The notes beneath the pieces are model-generated. The model worked only from the letters and a program-made list of their open reading frames with translations, was not told the DNA's origin and ran no database searches. Position numbers and translations under genes: made by a program. Shown here piece after piece: positions 11,035 through 21,167 of a DNA stretch of 64,000 nucleotides; position 1 is the first letter of the stretch, and every line of letters begins with the position of its first letter. Origin of the DNA: Bettongia penicillata ogilbyi (lineage: Eukaryota; Chordata; Mammalia; Diprotodontia; Potoroidae); assembly GCA_023548195.1 (NCBI GenBank), contig JAJHZJ010000695.1, positions 1,065,423 to 1,129,422 of the forward strand, given 5' to 3'.

Positions 11035-11620
11035 TTAAGATGGCTAATTGATCTTCCTAAAATGCAAATCATGTCATTCCCTGCCCCATCCCAAATTCAA
11101 TAAACTCCAGGATCAAATATAAAGATTCTGTTTGGCTTGCAAAATCCTTCATAACTTATCCCCTTTCTACTTTTCTAGTCTTTATAGCATTACATCATCC
11201 CCCACTCTTCACCCACAACATGTTCTATGATCCAGTGATCCTGACCTCTTTGCTCTCCCTCACACAAGACTCTCCATCTCTCAGCTTCCTTCATTTTCAC
11301 TGACAGATCCACAGGACCAGACCTCGCTAGGCCTTCTCTTTCTGTCTTTCTTTAAGTATGAGCTAAATTCTCACCTTTTGAAAGAAGCCATTCTAAGTCA
11401 TCCTTAATGCTAATGCCTTCCCTCTTAGATTCTCCTAATTTATCCTGTATAGATCTTATTTGCCTATGGTTGTTTGCATATTTTCTCCCTCATTAGCCTG
11501 AGTCCCTTGAGATAGGTTTTTACCCTTCTCTATATTCCCACTATTTAGTATAGTGACAGCACATAGCAGGCCTCTGATAAATGCTATCTGAATGATTAAC
11601 TACCTTACCTATCACTTCTC
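11035..11620 (-). repeat. L2-like ancient LINE 3' region (second piece)
   Basis: The minus strand carries 'ggcctgctatgtgctgtcac', a 'gggaaggcattagc' block, 'aaggattttgcaagccaaac' and 'ttatatttgatcctggagtt'. These same blocks recur at 25.0, 28.7 and 31.5 kb in the spacer. It is mirrored on the plus strand at about 56,440-57,010. Confidence 0.6.
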
Positions 11621-11699
11621 ATCTCCTTAAAATTTGGCTTGTGATCCCTGCGTTCCAAAACATCAACCAACAATCTTAATAACTACAGCATCAACAACA

Positions 11700-11970
11700 A
11701 AAATGGTTAGCAGTTATATAGTACTTCAAAGTTTGCAAAGCACTTTACTATTATTATTTCATTTATTTATATTAATTTATATTATTCCTTTGATTATTCC
11801 ATAATCCTGAGAGGTAAATACTATAATTATCCTCATTGGACTAATGAGGAAACTGATGCAGGCCAAGATTAAGTGAATTAAGGGTCCCAATAGTCAGAGG
11901 ATGAATTTGGATTTGAACATCTTGACCCTAGGCCCGGTGTTCTATCCACTTCACCATTTGACTACCTAGC
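11700..11970 (-). repeat. MIR (CORE-SINE), antisense
   Basis: 'cagttatatagtacttcaaa', 'tttgcaaagcactttactat', 'ctaatgaggaaactgatgca' and 'tttggatttgaacatcttga' form an antisense MIR-class SINE. It is mirrored at about 56,075-56,345 on the plus strand. Confidence 0.8.
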
Positions 11971-11994
11971 ACCTAAATGACTATCGGGGGAGTA

Positions 11995-12075
11995 ACTGAC
12001 AAGTGTCAAAGGAAATCTTTGAATCTGACTGGACCACTGACACTCTCTGATAGACTAACTGAGCAAGTGCAATCT
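11995..12075. repeat. Truncated copy of the local repeat seen at 1.5 and 16.3 kb
   Basis: 'tctttgaatctgactggacc' followed by 'gatagactaactgagcaagt' and 'gcaatcttcttgactcat' matches the ordered motifs of the other two copies. It stops at about 12,075, where L2-like sequence takes over. Confidence 0.5.
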
Positions 12076-12104
12076 TCTTGACTCATTTATATTTACTTTT
12101 CTTT

Positions 12105-12235
12105 CTTGTTATATCTCCCCCATAGAACTTAAGCTCCTTGAGGGCAGAGACTAATTTCTGTTTTTCTATCTATTTACCTTGCCCAATGCTCCCTGGTGAT
12201 AGTAAATACTGGATAAATGCGTATTGAATTCAATT
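12105..12235 (-). repeat. L2-like 3' end fragment
   Basis: 'tagaacttaagctccttgag' and 'ggcagagactaatttctg', then a 'ggataaatgcgtattgaatt' end, is the antisense L2-like 3' terminus. It is mirrored at about 55,805-55,935. Confidence 0.65.
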
Positions 12236-12649
12236 CTATAGCCAGCCAGAAATAGCTGCAACTATATTTACAAGTTGGTATTCATCTATAGAATTTAAAT
12301 CTCCCAAATGTGCCTGGCTATTATGTATTGTGAATTCAACAGTCTTGTGACAAGATTACTAGAGGGATATGTGGGCCAGTGATGTTGTCAATAGTCACTC
12401 ACCGTATGTGACTATGTAATAAAGATACAAATTGAAGCTGGTTTGTGTTTGAGCTCAGAACAACAAGAAAAAAAGAGAGAGAGAAATTACTTTAATGTAG
12501 ATCCTTTACCTAATACAGATAACAGCCCATCTTGGGAAGTCATTCATTGGTAGTTTCCCACCCCTACTTCAGTTTCATTTTGTCTTCTAATTTTCAAAGT
12601 CTGTATTTTCTCATTCCTATGCTTTCAGGCTATCTTCTCCCCTTCCCCC

Positions 12650-12740
12650 AAACACACACACACACACACATACATGCACGTATACACACATACATACACA
12701 TGTACACACATACACACACACACACATACACACACACAAC
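12650..12740. repeat. (CA)n-rich microsatellite
   Basis: Imperfect CA repeats interrupted by TACA and TGCA units. The right-arm partner (55,285-55,392) is (TG)n-rich with a different length and interruption pattern, showing post-duplication drift. Confidence 0.9.
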
Positions 12741-12909
12741 CCTTGGCTGTATAACTTAATGACAATAATAAATATGGGATTATGAACAGAATGAGGAATG
12801 GGCAGGTGAAGTTAAGACTGACCACCAGCTACTAAGTTCTTGACGCCTAAATCAAACAAAATGGTTGGTAGTTTCCTACTGAACTCAATCACAATAATAT
12901 GCATATTTA

Positions 12910-13085
12910 AGGCTCACATTCATGCAGCAATTTAAGGTCTGAAAAACACTTTGAACTATCTTGTGAGATGTGTGGTATAGCATTTATTATCTCTATTATG
13001 CACATGAAAAAACTGGAGCTTGAGAGGTTAGGCGATTGACCAATGAATACAGAGTTAGCGAAACCTGAGTTTGGAAATGGATGTT
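12910..13085 (-). repeat. MIR-class SINE, antisense
   Basis: 'tcatgcagcaatttaaggtc' then a 'tatcttgtgagatgtgtggt' block and 'acttgagaggttag'-like sequence give an antisense MIR layout. It is mirrored at about 54,955-55,130. Confidence 0.65.
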
Positions 13086-13435
13086 AGGGGCCAACTAGTA
13101 CTTGAACAACAGTCCCTTCTATAATGTACTCAACATACAATTACCACCCTCACTTTAAGACCTCCATTGATGGGAAACCTCTACCTCCCAAGGCAGCCCA
13201 TTCTACTGTGGAATAGTTCCGCTTGGCAGGAAGTGTTTTCTTGATTCAAGCCTAAAGTTACCTCTTTACAACTTTTACCAACTGTTCAGAGTCCTTCCCT
13301 TTGGAGAAAAGCAGAACAATCCAATCCCTGTCATGACAGTTCTTCACATACATGAAAACAATGACCACGTTTTCCCCTAATTCTTTTCTTCACTAGAATA
13401 ATTATCCCCCTAAAGCAACCTTCCTCTGCCTTGGA
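13085..13435 (-). repeat. L3/CR1 LINE fragment
   Basis: The minus strand contains 'ggaatgggctgccttgggag', preceded by an 'aagttgtaaagaggtaactt' block and followed by 'gaggtcttaaagtgagggtg' and a 'gttggcccctaac' end. This is the C-terminal/3' part of a CR1-clade LINE. It is mirrored on the plus strand at 54,600-54,955. No intact frame remains. Confidence 0.75.
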
Positions 13436-14284
13436 TGCTGTCTGGATACTCTTCAACTTATTCATGTCTAGCTAAAGTATGGGGTTCAAAACTGAACATA
13501 ACCCCTCTCCCCCATCCCCACACTCCCCTGCATCCCCACCAGATTTGGTCTGATCATGAGAGAACACAACAATACGCTGTCATGTCTCGTCATAGACCCT
13601 ATACCTCTTTTGAAATACAGATTAAGGACAAAAAAGATCCTTTGACTGACATATTAGCAATAGTTGGAGTTGAGATTAGAATCGAGGTACCCTGAATCAC
13701 TTTGAATACCATTTATCTTTCTGTTTCATTGAGTGCTTGCCTAAATTGGCACTTTTAGCCTATATTCTGCATACATACATTCCTCCTCATTTGTTTGGAC
13801 CGAGGAAGCTCACTTAACTTAAACTATTTTTAAACATTATCTTTGATCTCAGCCCCTCTTCTATACAAAAAGAGCCTGCAAAGCTCCATACTTCTCTCCA
13901 GAATAAGCTCTGAATAGTTTTGACTTGTGACTGCCAGTATAGATAAGAGTTGGAACTGACTCAGGCAGAGAAGGCTGGATGCTTCACAATGGGTGAAAAA
14001 TGTCAATTATCATGGAAATCTTTTCTCTTTCTAGTTTTTTACCTCTATTGTTTCTTACTTGATTGTCTCCCTTTTTTCTCATTCCTTTTTTGCTAATGAG
14101 TCCATACTTCCTCTGGTTACCTGTTCTGACTTCCTTAGGCAGTACAGGTCACATTTTTCTGACAGAAAACTTACTAGGATGAACATTTCCCTTTGTGCAA
14201 GAGAAAAGCTATTTCCTTTTCATTTTGACCCTTCTAGCTTTCCCACATCTCCTGGAAATATCAGTCATACCATCAATGGTAATT
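13436..14284. other. Unassigned, nearly invariant arm segment
   Basis: No gene or repeat recognised. Frames at 13,435-13,695 and 14,059-14,286 translate identically in the right arm (54,329-54,589 and 53,738-53,965). I read this as recent homogenisation rather than coding constraint, because all six frames look equally conserved. Confidence 0.45.
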
Positions 14285-14420
14285 AATAATAATTTGGATA
14301 TTTATGTATCATTTTAAAGATTGTAAAGTGAGTGTTTTACAGACGTCTTATTTTGTCCTTATACCAACCCTAGAAGGTAGATGCCATTATCGTCCCATTT
14401 CATAGGTGAAGAAACAGTGT
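14285..14420 (-). repeat. MIR-class SINE, antisense
   Basis: 'tttatgtatcattttaaaga', 'aagtgagtgttttacagacg', 'ccaaccctagaaggtagatg' and 'tttcataggtgaagaaac' form the antisense core of a MIR element. It is mirrored at about 53,605-53,740. Confidence 0.75.
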
Positions 14421-14429
14421 TGTTCTAAT

Positions 14430-15355
14430 GTTATGTCACTGTAAGAATAGTCCCTTCTATAATGTACTCAACAGATTACCTCCCCCTCAACCCATAGAGG
14501 TCAGACATTAAAGTCACTTATTGCATAATTGTTCAGGTCCCCAGAGGAGAAGGATCCTCAGAACCTTCCAGATGTTTTCTATACTATTTCATTGCCAAAA
14601 AGAAAAAGGACTGGAATTGGTCCAAAGTAAATATCTTTGCCATTCCTTAGTATGGGAGAGAGGGAAAGAGGGCAGAGTGATCCAGAGCCTCTATTCACAG
14701 ACCCCTAGAGCAGGGGATGTTGACATTAATTAATAAAACTATGAACTGAGAGAAGGGACTATCCTATGTTTCTATTTGGAGCCCCAACTCCACAAAAGAC
14801 AGGTCCCCATATATGGTACAGAAAGTACTCAACAAACACTGAAGGTGTTATCGATTTTTATTAACTCAGAATCTTTCTCTGCCAAGCCGTCTCCTTACTC
14901 TGCTTTCTGGCCCAGTAGGTTCACTTTGTTCCCTTTCCAATCTCCTTCTTTCATTCTTTACCTCTTCTTTTCCAATCTTATTTCAAATTCTCTGTCCTAC
15001 ACCTTTCCATTTGTCATTTCTTTTTGAATATTCCGATTCATTCTGTTTCATCTTTCCAACTGAGAGAGTAGGAAGAATCAAAATACTGAAAAGCCCTCTT
15101 CCAGATGCTGTTTATGCTCTGTGCCTTAATCCATTTAACACACAAACTTGGGCATATCGTGTGCAACTCAGTGCAATCTACCAGTCGGCATCATTTAATG
15201 CCCTTTACTAGTGGCGCTACTATCCCTTTCCACTATTCTCTCATGCTAGTCCATTTCATATATTTTATTCTCCATCCAAATTGAATTATTCACCACCACC
15301 CCTACATAGATTCACCACTACCCTTATATAGAAAATATATATATTATTCACCACC
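14430..15355. other. Unassigned, nearly invariant arm segment
   Basis: Includes short direct repeats of a 'caccaccacccctacata'-like unit near 15,290-15,325. No domain-bearing frame. Translated frames at 14,521-14,733 and 14,776-15,027 are identical between the arms. Confidence 0.4.
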
Positions 15356-15359
15356 TGCT

Positions 15360-15525
15360 TTCATGCTTTTGTTTACAGCTTCCTCTACACCTAGAATGCA
15401 TTACCCTACACAGTCTCTAAATACTAATATCCTACCCATCTTTTAAAACGCAGCAAAAAAGCTAACTTCTCCAAGAAATCTTCCATGGTCTATCCATCCT
15501 ACACCCTTCCCCATACCTCCAATAG
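15360..15525. repeat. L2 LINE-like fragment
   Basis: 'ctacacctagaatgcattac' then an 'atcttttaaaacgcagcaaa' block and 'tctccaagaaatcttccatg' resembles the L2 ORF2 C-terminal region. Orientation is not assigned with confidence. It is mirrored at about 52,520-52,690. Confidence 0.45.
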
Positions 15526-15539
15526 TCCATTTGTGTGTA

Positions 15540-15588
15540 TGTATTATGTATACACATATATATATATAGATAGATAGATAGATAATTC
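15540..15588. repeat. AT-rich / (GATA)n simple repeat
   Basis: A run of 'tatata' followed by five 'gata' units. Mirrored as (TATC)n at 52,435-52,465 in the right arm. Confidence 0.85.
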
Positions 15589-15589
15589 T

Positions 15590-15750
15590 TATCATGAAGT
15601 CAGGAAGAGTTTAATTTAAATTCCACCTCAGTCCTTATTAGTTATGTGATCCAAGGCAAGTCACTTAACCTTTTTCAACCTTATTTTTCTAATCTATAAA
15701 ATTGGTTAAAAAAAATAGCACATGAGGTTTTTTGAGGATCAAATAACATA
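15590..15750 (+). repeat. MIR-class SINE
   Basis: 'ttatgtgatccaaggcaagt', a 'cacttaacctttttcaacct' block, then 'ttctaatctataaaattggt' and 'tttgaggatcaaataa' follow the forward MIR order. It is interrupted or ended by the mariner-like MITE. It is mirrored at 52,268-52,430. Confidence 0.75.
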
Positions 15751-15753
15751 ACA

Positions 15754-15845
15754 CAAGGTGTCCCAAAAGTCTTAATGTAGTTTTATGTTTATTGCTTTTT
15801 AACTTTATTAGCTTAAAATTGCACTAAAACTTTTGGGATACTTGG
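15754..15845. mobile_element. Mariner-like MITE (~92 bp)
   Basis: Terminal inverted repeats: 'caaggtgtcccaaaagtctt' at the left and its near complement ending in 'acttttgggatacttgg' at the right, with a short AT-rich centre. The 'tgtcccaaaagt' end is typical of Tc1/mariner non-autonomous copies. Present in both arms (52,173-52,264), so the insertion predates the arm duplication. Confidence 0.75.
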
Positions 15846-15849
15846 TATA

Positions 15850-16110
15850 TCTATATCTTTATATACATATACATATATACACATATGTACATATACACAC
15901 ATATTCATATATATATACATATGGATGTATCAGAACTTACAGAAACACAGAATGTATTAGAATATTCCAGATAATGTAATAAAATCTAGAATATGTAATA
16001 TATTGGGACATATCAGTATGCATAATATATATAATGTACTAATATAATGGTACTATTTATATTATTAATATTATGAATATATTTTACATAAGCATTGTGC
16101 TCTATATACA
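15850..16110. repeat. AT-rich low-complexity tract
   Basis: Dense 'tatacatata' and 'atatata' runs through about 16,080. No gene. It is mirrored at about 51,910-52,165. Confidence 0.8.
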
Positions 16111-16329
16111 GAAGCTAATTCATAAATGTTAGGATGTTAAGTTCAATGTAACCAATTCTTGTTAAGCATATAACATGAGCACAGAGGTACTAGTTGCTGA
16201 CGATAACAAGGTAAAAAACATGTATCTTGAACTCCTAGAATTTGCGATTTATTAGGCAGGACATGAAACATACACAAATAAAGATGATATAAGCGATGGG
16301 ATTGCGGAGCAAAAGAGCAAACAAAGAAC

Positions 16330-16600
16330 TCTAGGGAAATGTTCTTTGAATATGACTGGTCACCTGGCCCTGACTGACAACAATTGTCTTGGCCCACTGA
16401 CTTAGTAGTCTAATGGCATACATATTGAGCTACTGGCCAATTTATAAGCTGAAACACCAAATGAGTGATTTAGTAAGTCTTTGACTCACACTGTCTTCCT
16501 GAAACATTGACTGATCATCACCAAAGGAATGAGTCAGCTGTACTTACAAGTTTATCTGGTGCTCCCTGCTGCAACTCTGGACACTATCAGACTAATCCCA
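16330..16600. repeat. Local repeat copy (family of 1.5 and 12.0 kb)
   Basis: 'tagggaaatgttctttgaat', 'ggcccactgacttagtagtc', a 'taatggcatacatattgagc' block and 'aaatgagtgatttagtaagt' are shared in order with 1,490-1,805. Unnamed by me. It is mirrored at about 51,420-51,690. Confidence 0.5.
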
Positions 16601-16659
16601 GGGATGAGAGCTCCTGAGAGGTTCTGATCTGAAGAGGTAGGAGGAAGGATATGAGAAAA

Positions 16660-16925
16660 GGCAGTAAAACATTATTATCATCATTAGCAAGTCACTTACC
16701 CTGTTTGATCTCAGTTTCCTCTTCTGAGTAAAGAGATTGGACTAAACAGTCTTTTTAGCTCTGAAATCCTTCACCTCTATCCTGCATTCTAATGATCCCT
16801 CAAATGTTACCTTATCTTGATTCCTGGGGATCCCTGAGGTTACAACCATCCATTATTCCCTCAGAGATCCGCTTGACAATTCATTCATTGAACTACCATG
16901 CACTGAAAACCTACCATGTTCAAGG
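16660..16925 (+). repeat. MIR/L2-like fragments
   Basis: 'gcaagtcacttaccctgttt' with 'gatctcagtttcctcttctg' is a MIR core. Further on, 'attcattcattgaactacca' with 'gcactgaaaacctacc' looks like a degraded L2 3' tail. Mirrored in the right arm. Confidence 0.5.
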
Positions 16926-16929
16926 CCTA

Positions 16930-17340
16930 AATGTCTCAGTTGACATCAGGTAATCTGAATTTCTATGAGATGCAATGCATTCAGTAACTTGAGAGGAGTA
17001 AAGAAGGTATATAAATGGGGGAGAGGGGGCGGAGTTGGCACTTGGGAAGATATGATGAAATAGAACACAGAGTCAAGAGAAACAAAGGTATAGCAGTCCA
17101 TGTTTAAAATGATCAAGATAGCAAAAGAAGGAAAGTGAAACCAGAATAGGGGTGACAAATTAAGAATACAGGAAGGTGTGGAAAAATTGAAGCCCATAAA
17201 GAAAGAAAGAAATTTTAAGAGGAGTAAGTCACAGTGAGAGAGACTGAAGAATTAGAGAAAATTTCAAAGTTCATAATTATTGAACTAGCCAGTTGGAGCT
17301 AATAGTGAGATCTGAGATATGACCCTTACTATAGCAGAAT
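16930..17340. other. Unassigned arm sequence
   Basis: The minus strand has an 83-codon frame (16,946-17,197) that differs by only one residue from its right-arm copy (50,821-51,072). It has no recognisable domain and is best explained by high arm identity. I see no gene. Confidence 0.4.
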
Positions 17341-17344
17341 GAGT

Positions 17345-17545
17345 TCTGTTATAGGATCATAAATGTGGAACTGGAAGAGACAGTAGAAACAATTCTGCTG
17401 TCCATCCTTCTTCTTTTGTGCGTAACAAAACAGGTTCATAACAGTAACGTGATTTGCCTAAGGTCACAATGCACAGCAGTCAGTACTTGAACTCGAGTCC
17501 TCGACTCCAAATCTTTCACCCTTCAACTACATCATACTATCTCTT
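17345..17545 (-). repeat. MIR-class SINE, antisense
   Basis: 'ataggatcataaatgtggaa', a 'ctggaagagacagtagaaac' block, 'tgcctaaggtcacaatgcac' and 'gtacttgaactcgagtcctc' fit an antisense CORE-SINE. It is mirrored at 50,478-50,680. Confidence 0.75.
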
Positions 17546-17549
17546 CTCT

Positions 17550-18655
17550 GTCCTCCACTTTAGAACAGAGGAACAAAAGTAGTAGTAGTAAGAGTAAAAA
17601 TAAACGCACCTGCTGTTTTCTCCACCTTCCTCAAAAACTAGTTGGGAAGTACCTGGCAAGTTCTAAATTCTAAACTACCATCCCTTTCTCTCAAGTATTT
17701 ACAATCACATTTTCCTAGTTCACTAGAGCTTGATTTAAGGTTAGAAAGCAACTGAAATCTGAACAATAGAGCTATTAATATCCTTAAACCTAAGAGTCCA
17801 CAGAGTACATTCTTGCCAGAGTATTTATGGAAGCAACTGACTCCCTAGAGCCCTTTTATCCTCTCTCATACATTTAGTTCCTGGGTAAACAGCCTTCTCT
17901 CTCCCTTCCAACATAGGGGAACTTCAGCCTCAGTCCTTCTTAAGAGATAATGTCAAGAGTCTCCAAACTCCAGTTTGGAGAATAAAGAAGGCTGTATCTG
18001 ACCACCAGAGACCTCTAGTGGTCTTTACACCACTGATCACTAGAGACTACTACCCTGCTGTGGAAGGTCATTTGTGTACTCCCTTAGGTCACTCTCCCAG
18101 GTCTAAGATGCTCTTTAAATCCACCTATAAGCTTGGTCCTTATACATTAGTCCCCATGTATTAATTGATTTTCATTTCTGAATTAAATTTTCTCCCAGAA
18201 AAATAAGTCCCATTAATGTATTATCTACTATATGAACTGGCAATCAATCATTTGTCATATAACCTGCCCTAAAACTTCTTTGATCCAATTTAAAGGGTTG
18301 AGGATTGGAGTATATTTTTTCTTCATATTCCACACCCACCACAACCACAACCATTAAACACACTGTTTGACTTTTTTCTAATATATTAGTATAAATATTT
18401 GTGAATGTGTCCTAGCCTCTCCATTAAACTATAGAGGCTGAGGTCTAAACTTTGAATGTCTCCCAATTCTTAGCACTGGATTTACGAACTAGAGTTAATA
18501 AGTATCTGTTGAATTTAATTACTTTTCTGCTTAGGATCAGATCAGAGAGAGAGAAAGGGGGGAAGCTTAAGTCTCATTCAGAGAGTGTAAAGTCACTCTG
18601 TTTAGAATAAGATAGGACCTTTCCCAACTTTAGGAAGAAGCCTATTCTAAAGTCT
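17550..18655. other. Non-coding arm sequence with a CTCF-like dyad
   Basis: No gene. At 18,000-18,023 an imperfect 24-bp dyad pairs 'ccaccagagacctc' with 'ctagtggtc'. Each half resembles part of the CTCF consensus CCACNAGRKGGC, in divergent orientation. The region shares scattered blocks with 2.7-3.2 kb. Confidence 0.4.
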
Positions 18656-18658
18656 AAA

Positions 18659-18822
18659 CCAGAGGTGGGAAACCTGTGACTTTGAGATCACACATTGCTC
18701 TCTAGGTCCTCAAGTACAGAATTCTGAATAATTGCAAACTTCTGTGAACTTTACGGAGGGCTACGCTTAATGATCTAGAGGACCACATATGACCTCAAGG
18801 CTACAAGTTTCCCCTCCTTGGC
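18659..18822. mobile_element. hAT-like MITE with long terminal inverted repeats
   Basis: It begins 'cagaggtgggaaacctgtga' and ends with the near inverse complement 'ctacaagtttcccctccttg'. The interior is also partly palindromic. The same family lies at 26,523-26,693 and, mirrored, at 49,201-49,362. It is non-autonomous, with no transposase. Confidence 0.7.
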
Positions 18823-18889
18823 CTAAACTCTTCATGTCATTCATCCTGTTTGCAAAGAGATGATCAAATCAAAACGAAGAATGAAGCAT

Positions 18890-19026
18890 GGCTAATGGGA
18901 GAAATTTGTTCCTAATAATTGTTTTAGTTTCCTTTTATTTGGAGGTGAATTGACCCTTTTCATTATGATATTGGTAATTTGGTTTTCTTCTTTCTTTTTT
19001 TTTAAGAAAATTAACAAATATCTACT
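18890..19026 (-). repeat. L1 ORF2 fragment flanking the HAL1 insertion
   Basis: The minus strand reads a decayed L1 ORF2 segment: 'agaaaaccaaattaccaata', then an 'aaaaagggtcaattcacctc'-like block and 'aactaaaacaattattagga'. It lies on the 3' side of the HAL1 only. The matching 5'-side ORF2 sequence, present in the right arm (44.6-46.1 kb), is absent here. Confidence 0.7.
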
Positions 19027-19889
19027 TCATTGTTTTTTTCTTTTTTTCTTTTTATTTTTTTTAATAAAAATTTATTTATTTAACTTTTTACATTCATTTT
19101 CACAAAATTTGGGGTTCCAAATTTTCTCCCCATTTCTCCCCTCCCCCCACCCCAATACACCGAGCATTCTAATTTTCCCTATCACCAATCTGCCCTCTCT
19201 TCTATCATCCCTCCCTTCTCTTGTCCCCATCTTCTCTTTTGTCCTGTAGGGCCAGATGACTTTCTATTCCCCATTGACTGTATTTCTTATTTCCTAGTAG
19301 CAAGAACAATAGTAAACAGTTGTTCCTAAAACTTTCAGTTCCAAATTCTCCCCATCCCTCCCTCCCCACCCAATCCCTTTAGGAAGGCAGGCAATTCAAT
19401 ATAGGCCTTATCTGTGTAGTTTTGCAAATGACTTCGATAACAGTCGTGTTGTGTAAGACTAACTGTATTTCCCTCCATCCTATCCTGCCCCCCATTGTTT
19501 CTATTCTATCTTTTGATCCTGTCCCTCCCCAAGTGTTGACTTCAAATTGCTCCCTCCTCCCATTGCCCTCCCTTCCATCATCCCCCCCACTTTACTTATC
19601 TCCTTCTCCCCCACTTTCCTGTATTGTAAGATAGGTTTTCATACCAAAATGAGTGTGCCTTTTATTCCTTCCTTTAGTCGAATGTGATGAGGATAAACTT
19701 CTTGTTTTTTTTCTTAGCTCTCCTCTTTTTCCCTCCACTAAAAAGTCTCCTGCTTGCCTCTTGAATGAGAGATAATTTACCCAATTCCATTTCACCCTCT
19801 TTCCTCCCACTGCATTTCTCTCTCACCATTTACCTTAATTTCTTTTAAGATATGGTTCCATCCTATTCAACTCACTCTGTGTTCTCTGT

Positions 19890-19935
19890 CTCTGTGCGTG
19901 CGTGCATGTGTGTGTGTGTATGTGTGTGTGTGGTC
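19890..19935. repeat. (TG)n in HAL1 3' UTR
   Basis: Imperfect TG/CG repeat inside the HAL1 3' UTR. The same position is (AC)n in the right-arm copy (48,052-48,127) and shortened in the spacer copy (about 34,937-34,986), so it is a family feature with variable length. Confidence 0.85.
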
Positions 19936-20066
19936 CCACCAACTACCCAGATACTGAAAAGTTTTAAGAGTTACAAATATTGTCTTTCCATGTAGGAATG
20001 TAAACAGTTCACCTTTGGTAAGTCCCTTATGACTTCTCTTGGCTGTTTCCTTTTTCATGCTTCTTC

Positions 20067-21167
20067 TCATTCTTGTGTTTGAAAGTCAAATTTTCTTTTC
20101 AGCTCTGGTCTTTTCATCAAGAATGATTGAAAGTCCTCTGTTTCATTGAAAGACCATATTTTCCCCTGAAGTATTATACTCAGTTTTTCTGGGTACGTGA
20201 TTCTTGGTTTGAGTCCTAGTTCCTTTGCCTTCTGGAATATCCTATTCCACGCCCTTCGATCCCTTAATGTAGAAGCTGCTAGATCTTGTGTTATCCTGAT
20301 TGTATTTCCACAATACTGGAATTGTTTCTTTCTAGCTGCTTGTAAGATTTTCTCCTTGACCTGGGAATTCTGGAATTTGGCCACAATGTTCCTAGGAGTT
20401 TCTCTTTTTGGATCTCTTTCAGGCGGTGATTGATGGATTCTTTCAATACTTATTTTGTCCTCTGGTTGTAGAATATCAGGGCAGTTTTCCTTGATAATTT
20501 CATGGAAGATGATGTCTAGGCTCTTTTTTTGATCATGACTTTCAGGTAGTCCCATAATTTTTAAATTGTCTCTCCTGGATCTGTTTTCCAGGGCAGTTGT
20601 TTTTCCCGTGAGATATTTCACATTCTCTTCCATTTTTTCATTCTTCTGGTTTTGTTTGGTGATTTCTTGGTTTCTCAGAAAGTCATTAGACTCCATCTGT
20701 TCCATTCTAATTTTGAGAAAACTATTATCTTTAGTGAGCTTTTGAACCTCTTTTTCCATTTGGCTAATTCTGCTTTTGAAAGCATTCTTCTCCTCATTGG
20801 CTTTTTGAAGCTCTTTTGCCAATTGAGTGAGCCTATTTTTCAAGGTGTTATTTTCTTCAGCCTTTTTTTGGGTCTCCTTTACCAAGGTATTGACCCGTTT
20901 TTCATGCTTTTCTTGCATCTCTCTCATTTCTCTTCCCAGTTTTTCCTCCACCTGTCTAACTTGATTTTCAAAATCCTTTTTGAGCTCTTCCATGGCCTAA
21001 GCCCACCGGACATCCACCTGGGATGTCTGGGATACAGAGACCCCGATCTCCACATCTTTCCCTGATGGTAAGAATAGTTCCTTGTCATCAGAATTGAAAG
21101 GCAGGAACATCTGTGCCCCCTCAAAGTAGCTCTCTATACTCTTATTTTTCTTCCCTTTTCTGGGCAT
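20067..21167 (-). pseudogene. HAL1/L1 ORF1 with one nonsense codon
   Basis: L1 ORF1p-type RNA-binding chaperone. From the ATG at 21,165-21,167 there are 58 codons in frame with the downstream part, but codon 57 is TAG (20,997-20,999), where the spacer copy has CAG. A 308-residue frame restarts at 20,993. It keeps the coiled-coil heptads, the RSRRDNLKIMGLPE signature and the C-terminal LKPRITYP motif. The right-arm copy has the same TAG. An N-truncated protein is conceivable, but expression is unlikely. Confidence 0.85.

Noticed and set aside
12650..12740. Possible CRISPR-like or designed repeat array
   Set aside because: It is a simple CA microsatellite with no spacer structure; no CRISPR array exists in this eukaryotic window.
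20067..20993. Left-arm ORF1 as an intact 308-aa gene
   Set aside because: The true start is upstream at 21,167 and an in-frame TAG separates it from this frame; comparison with the 368-aa copy shows truncation.
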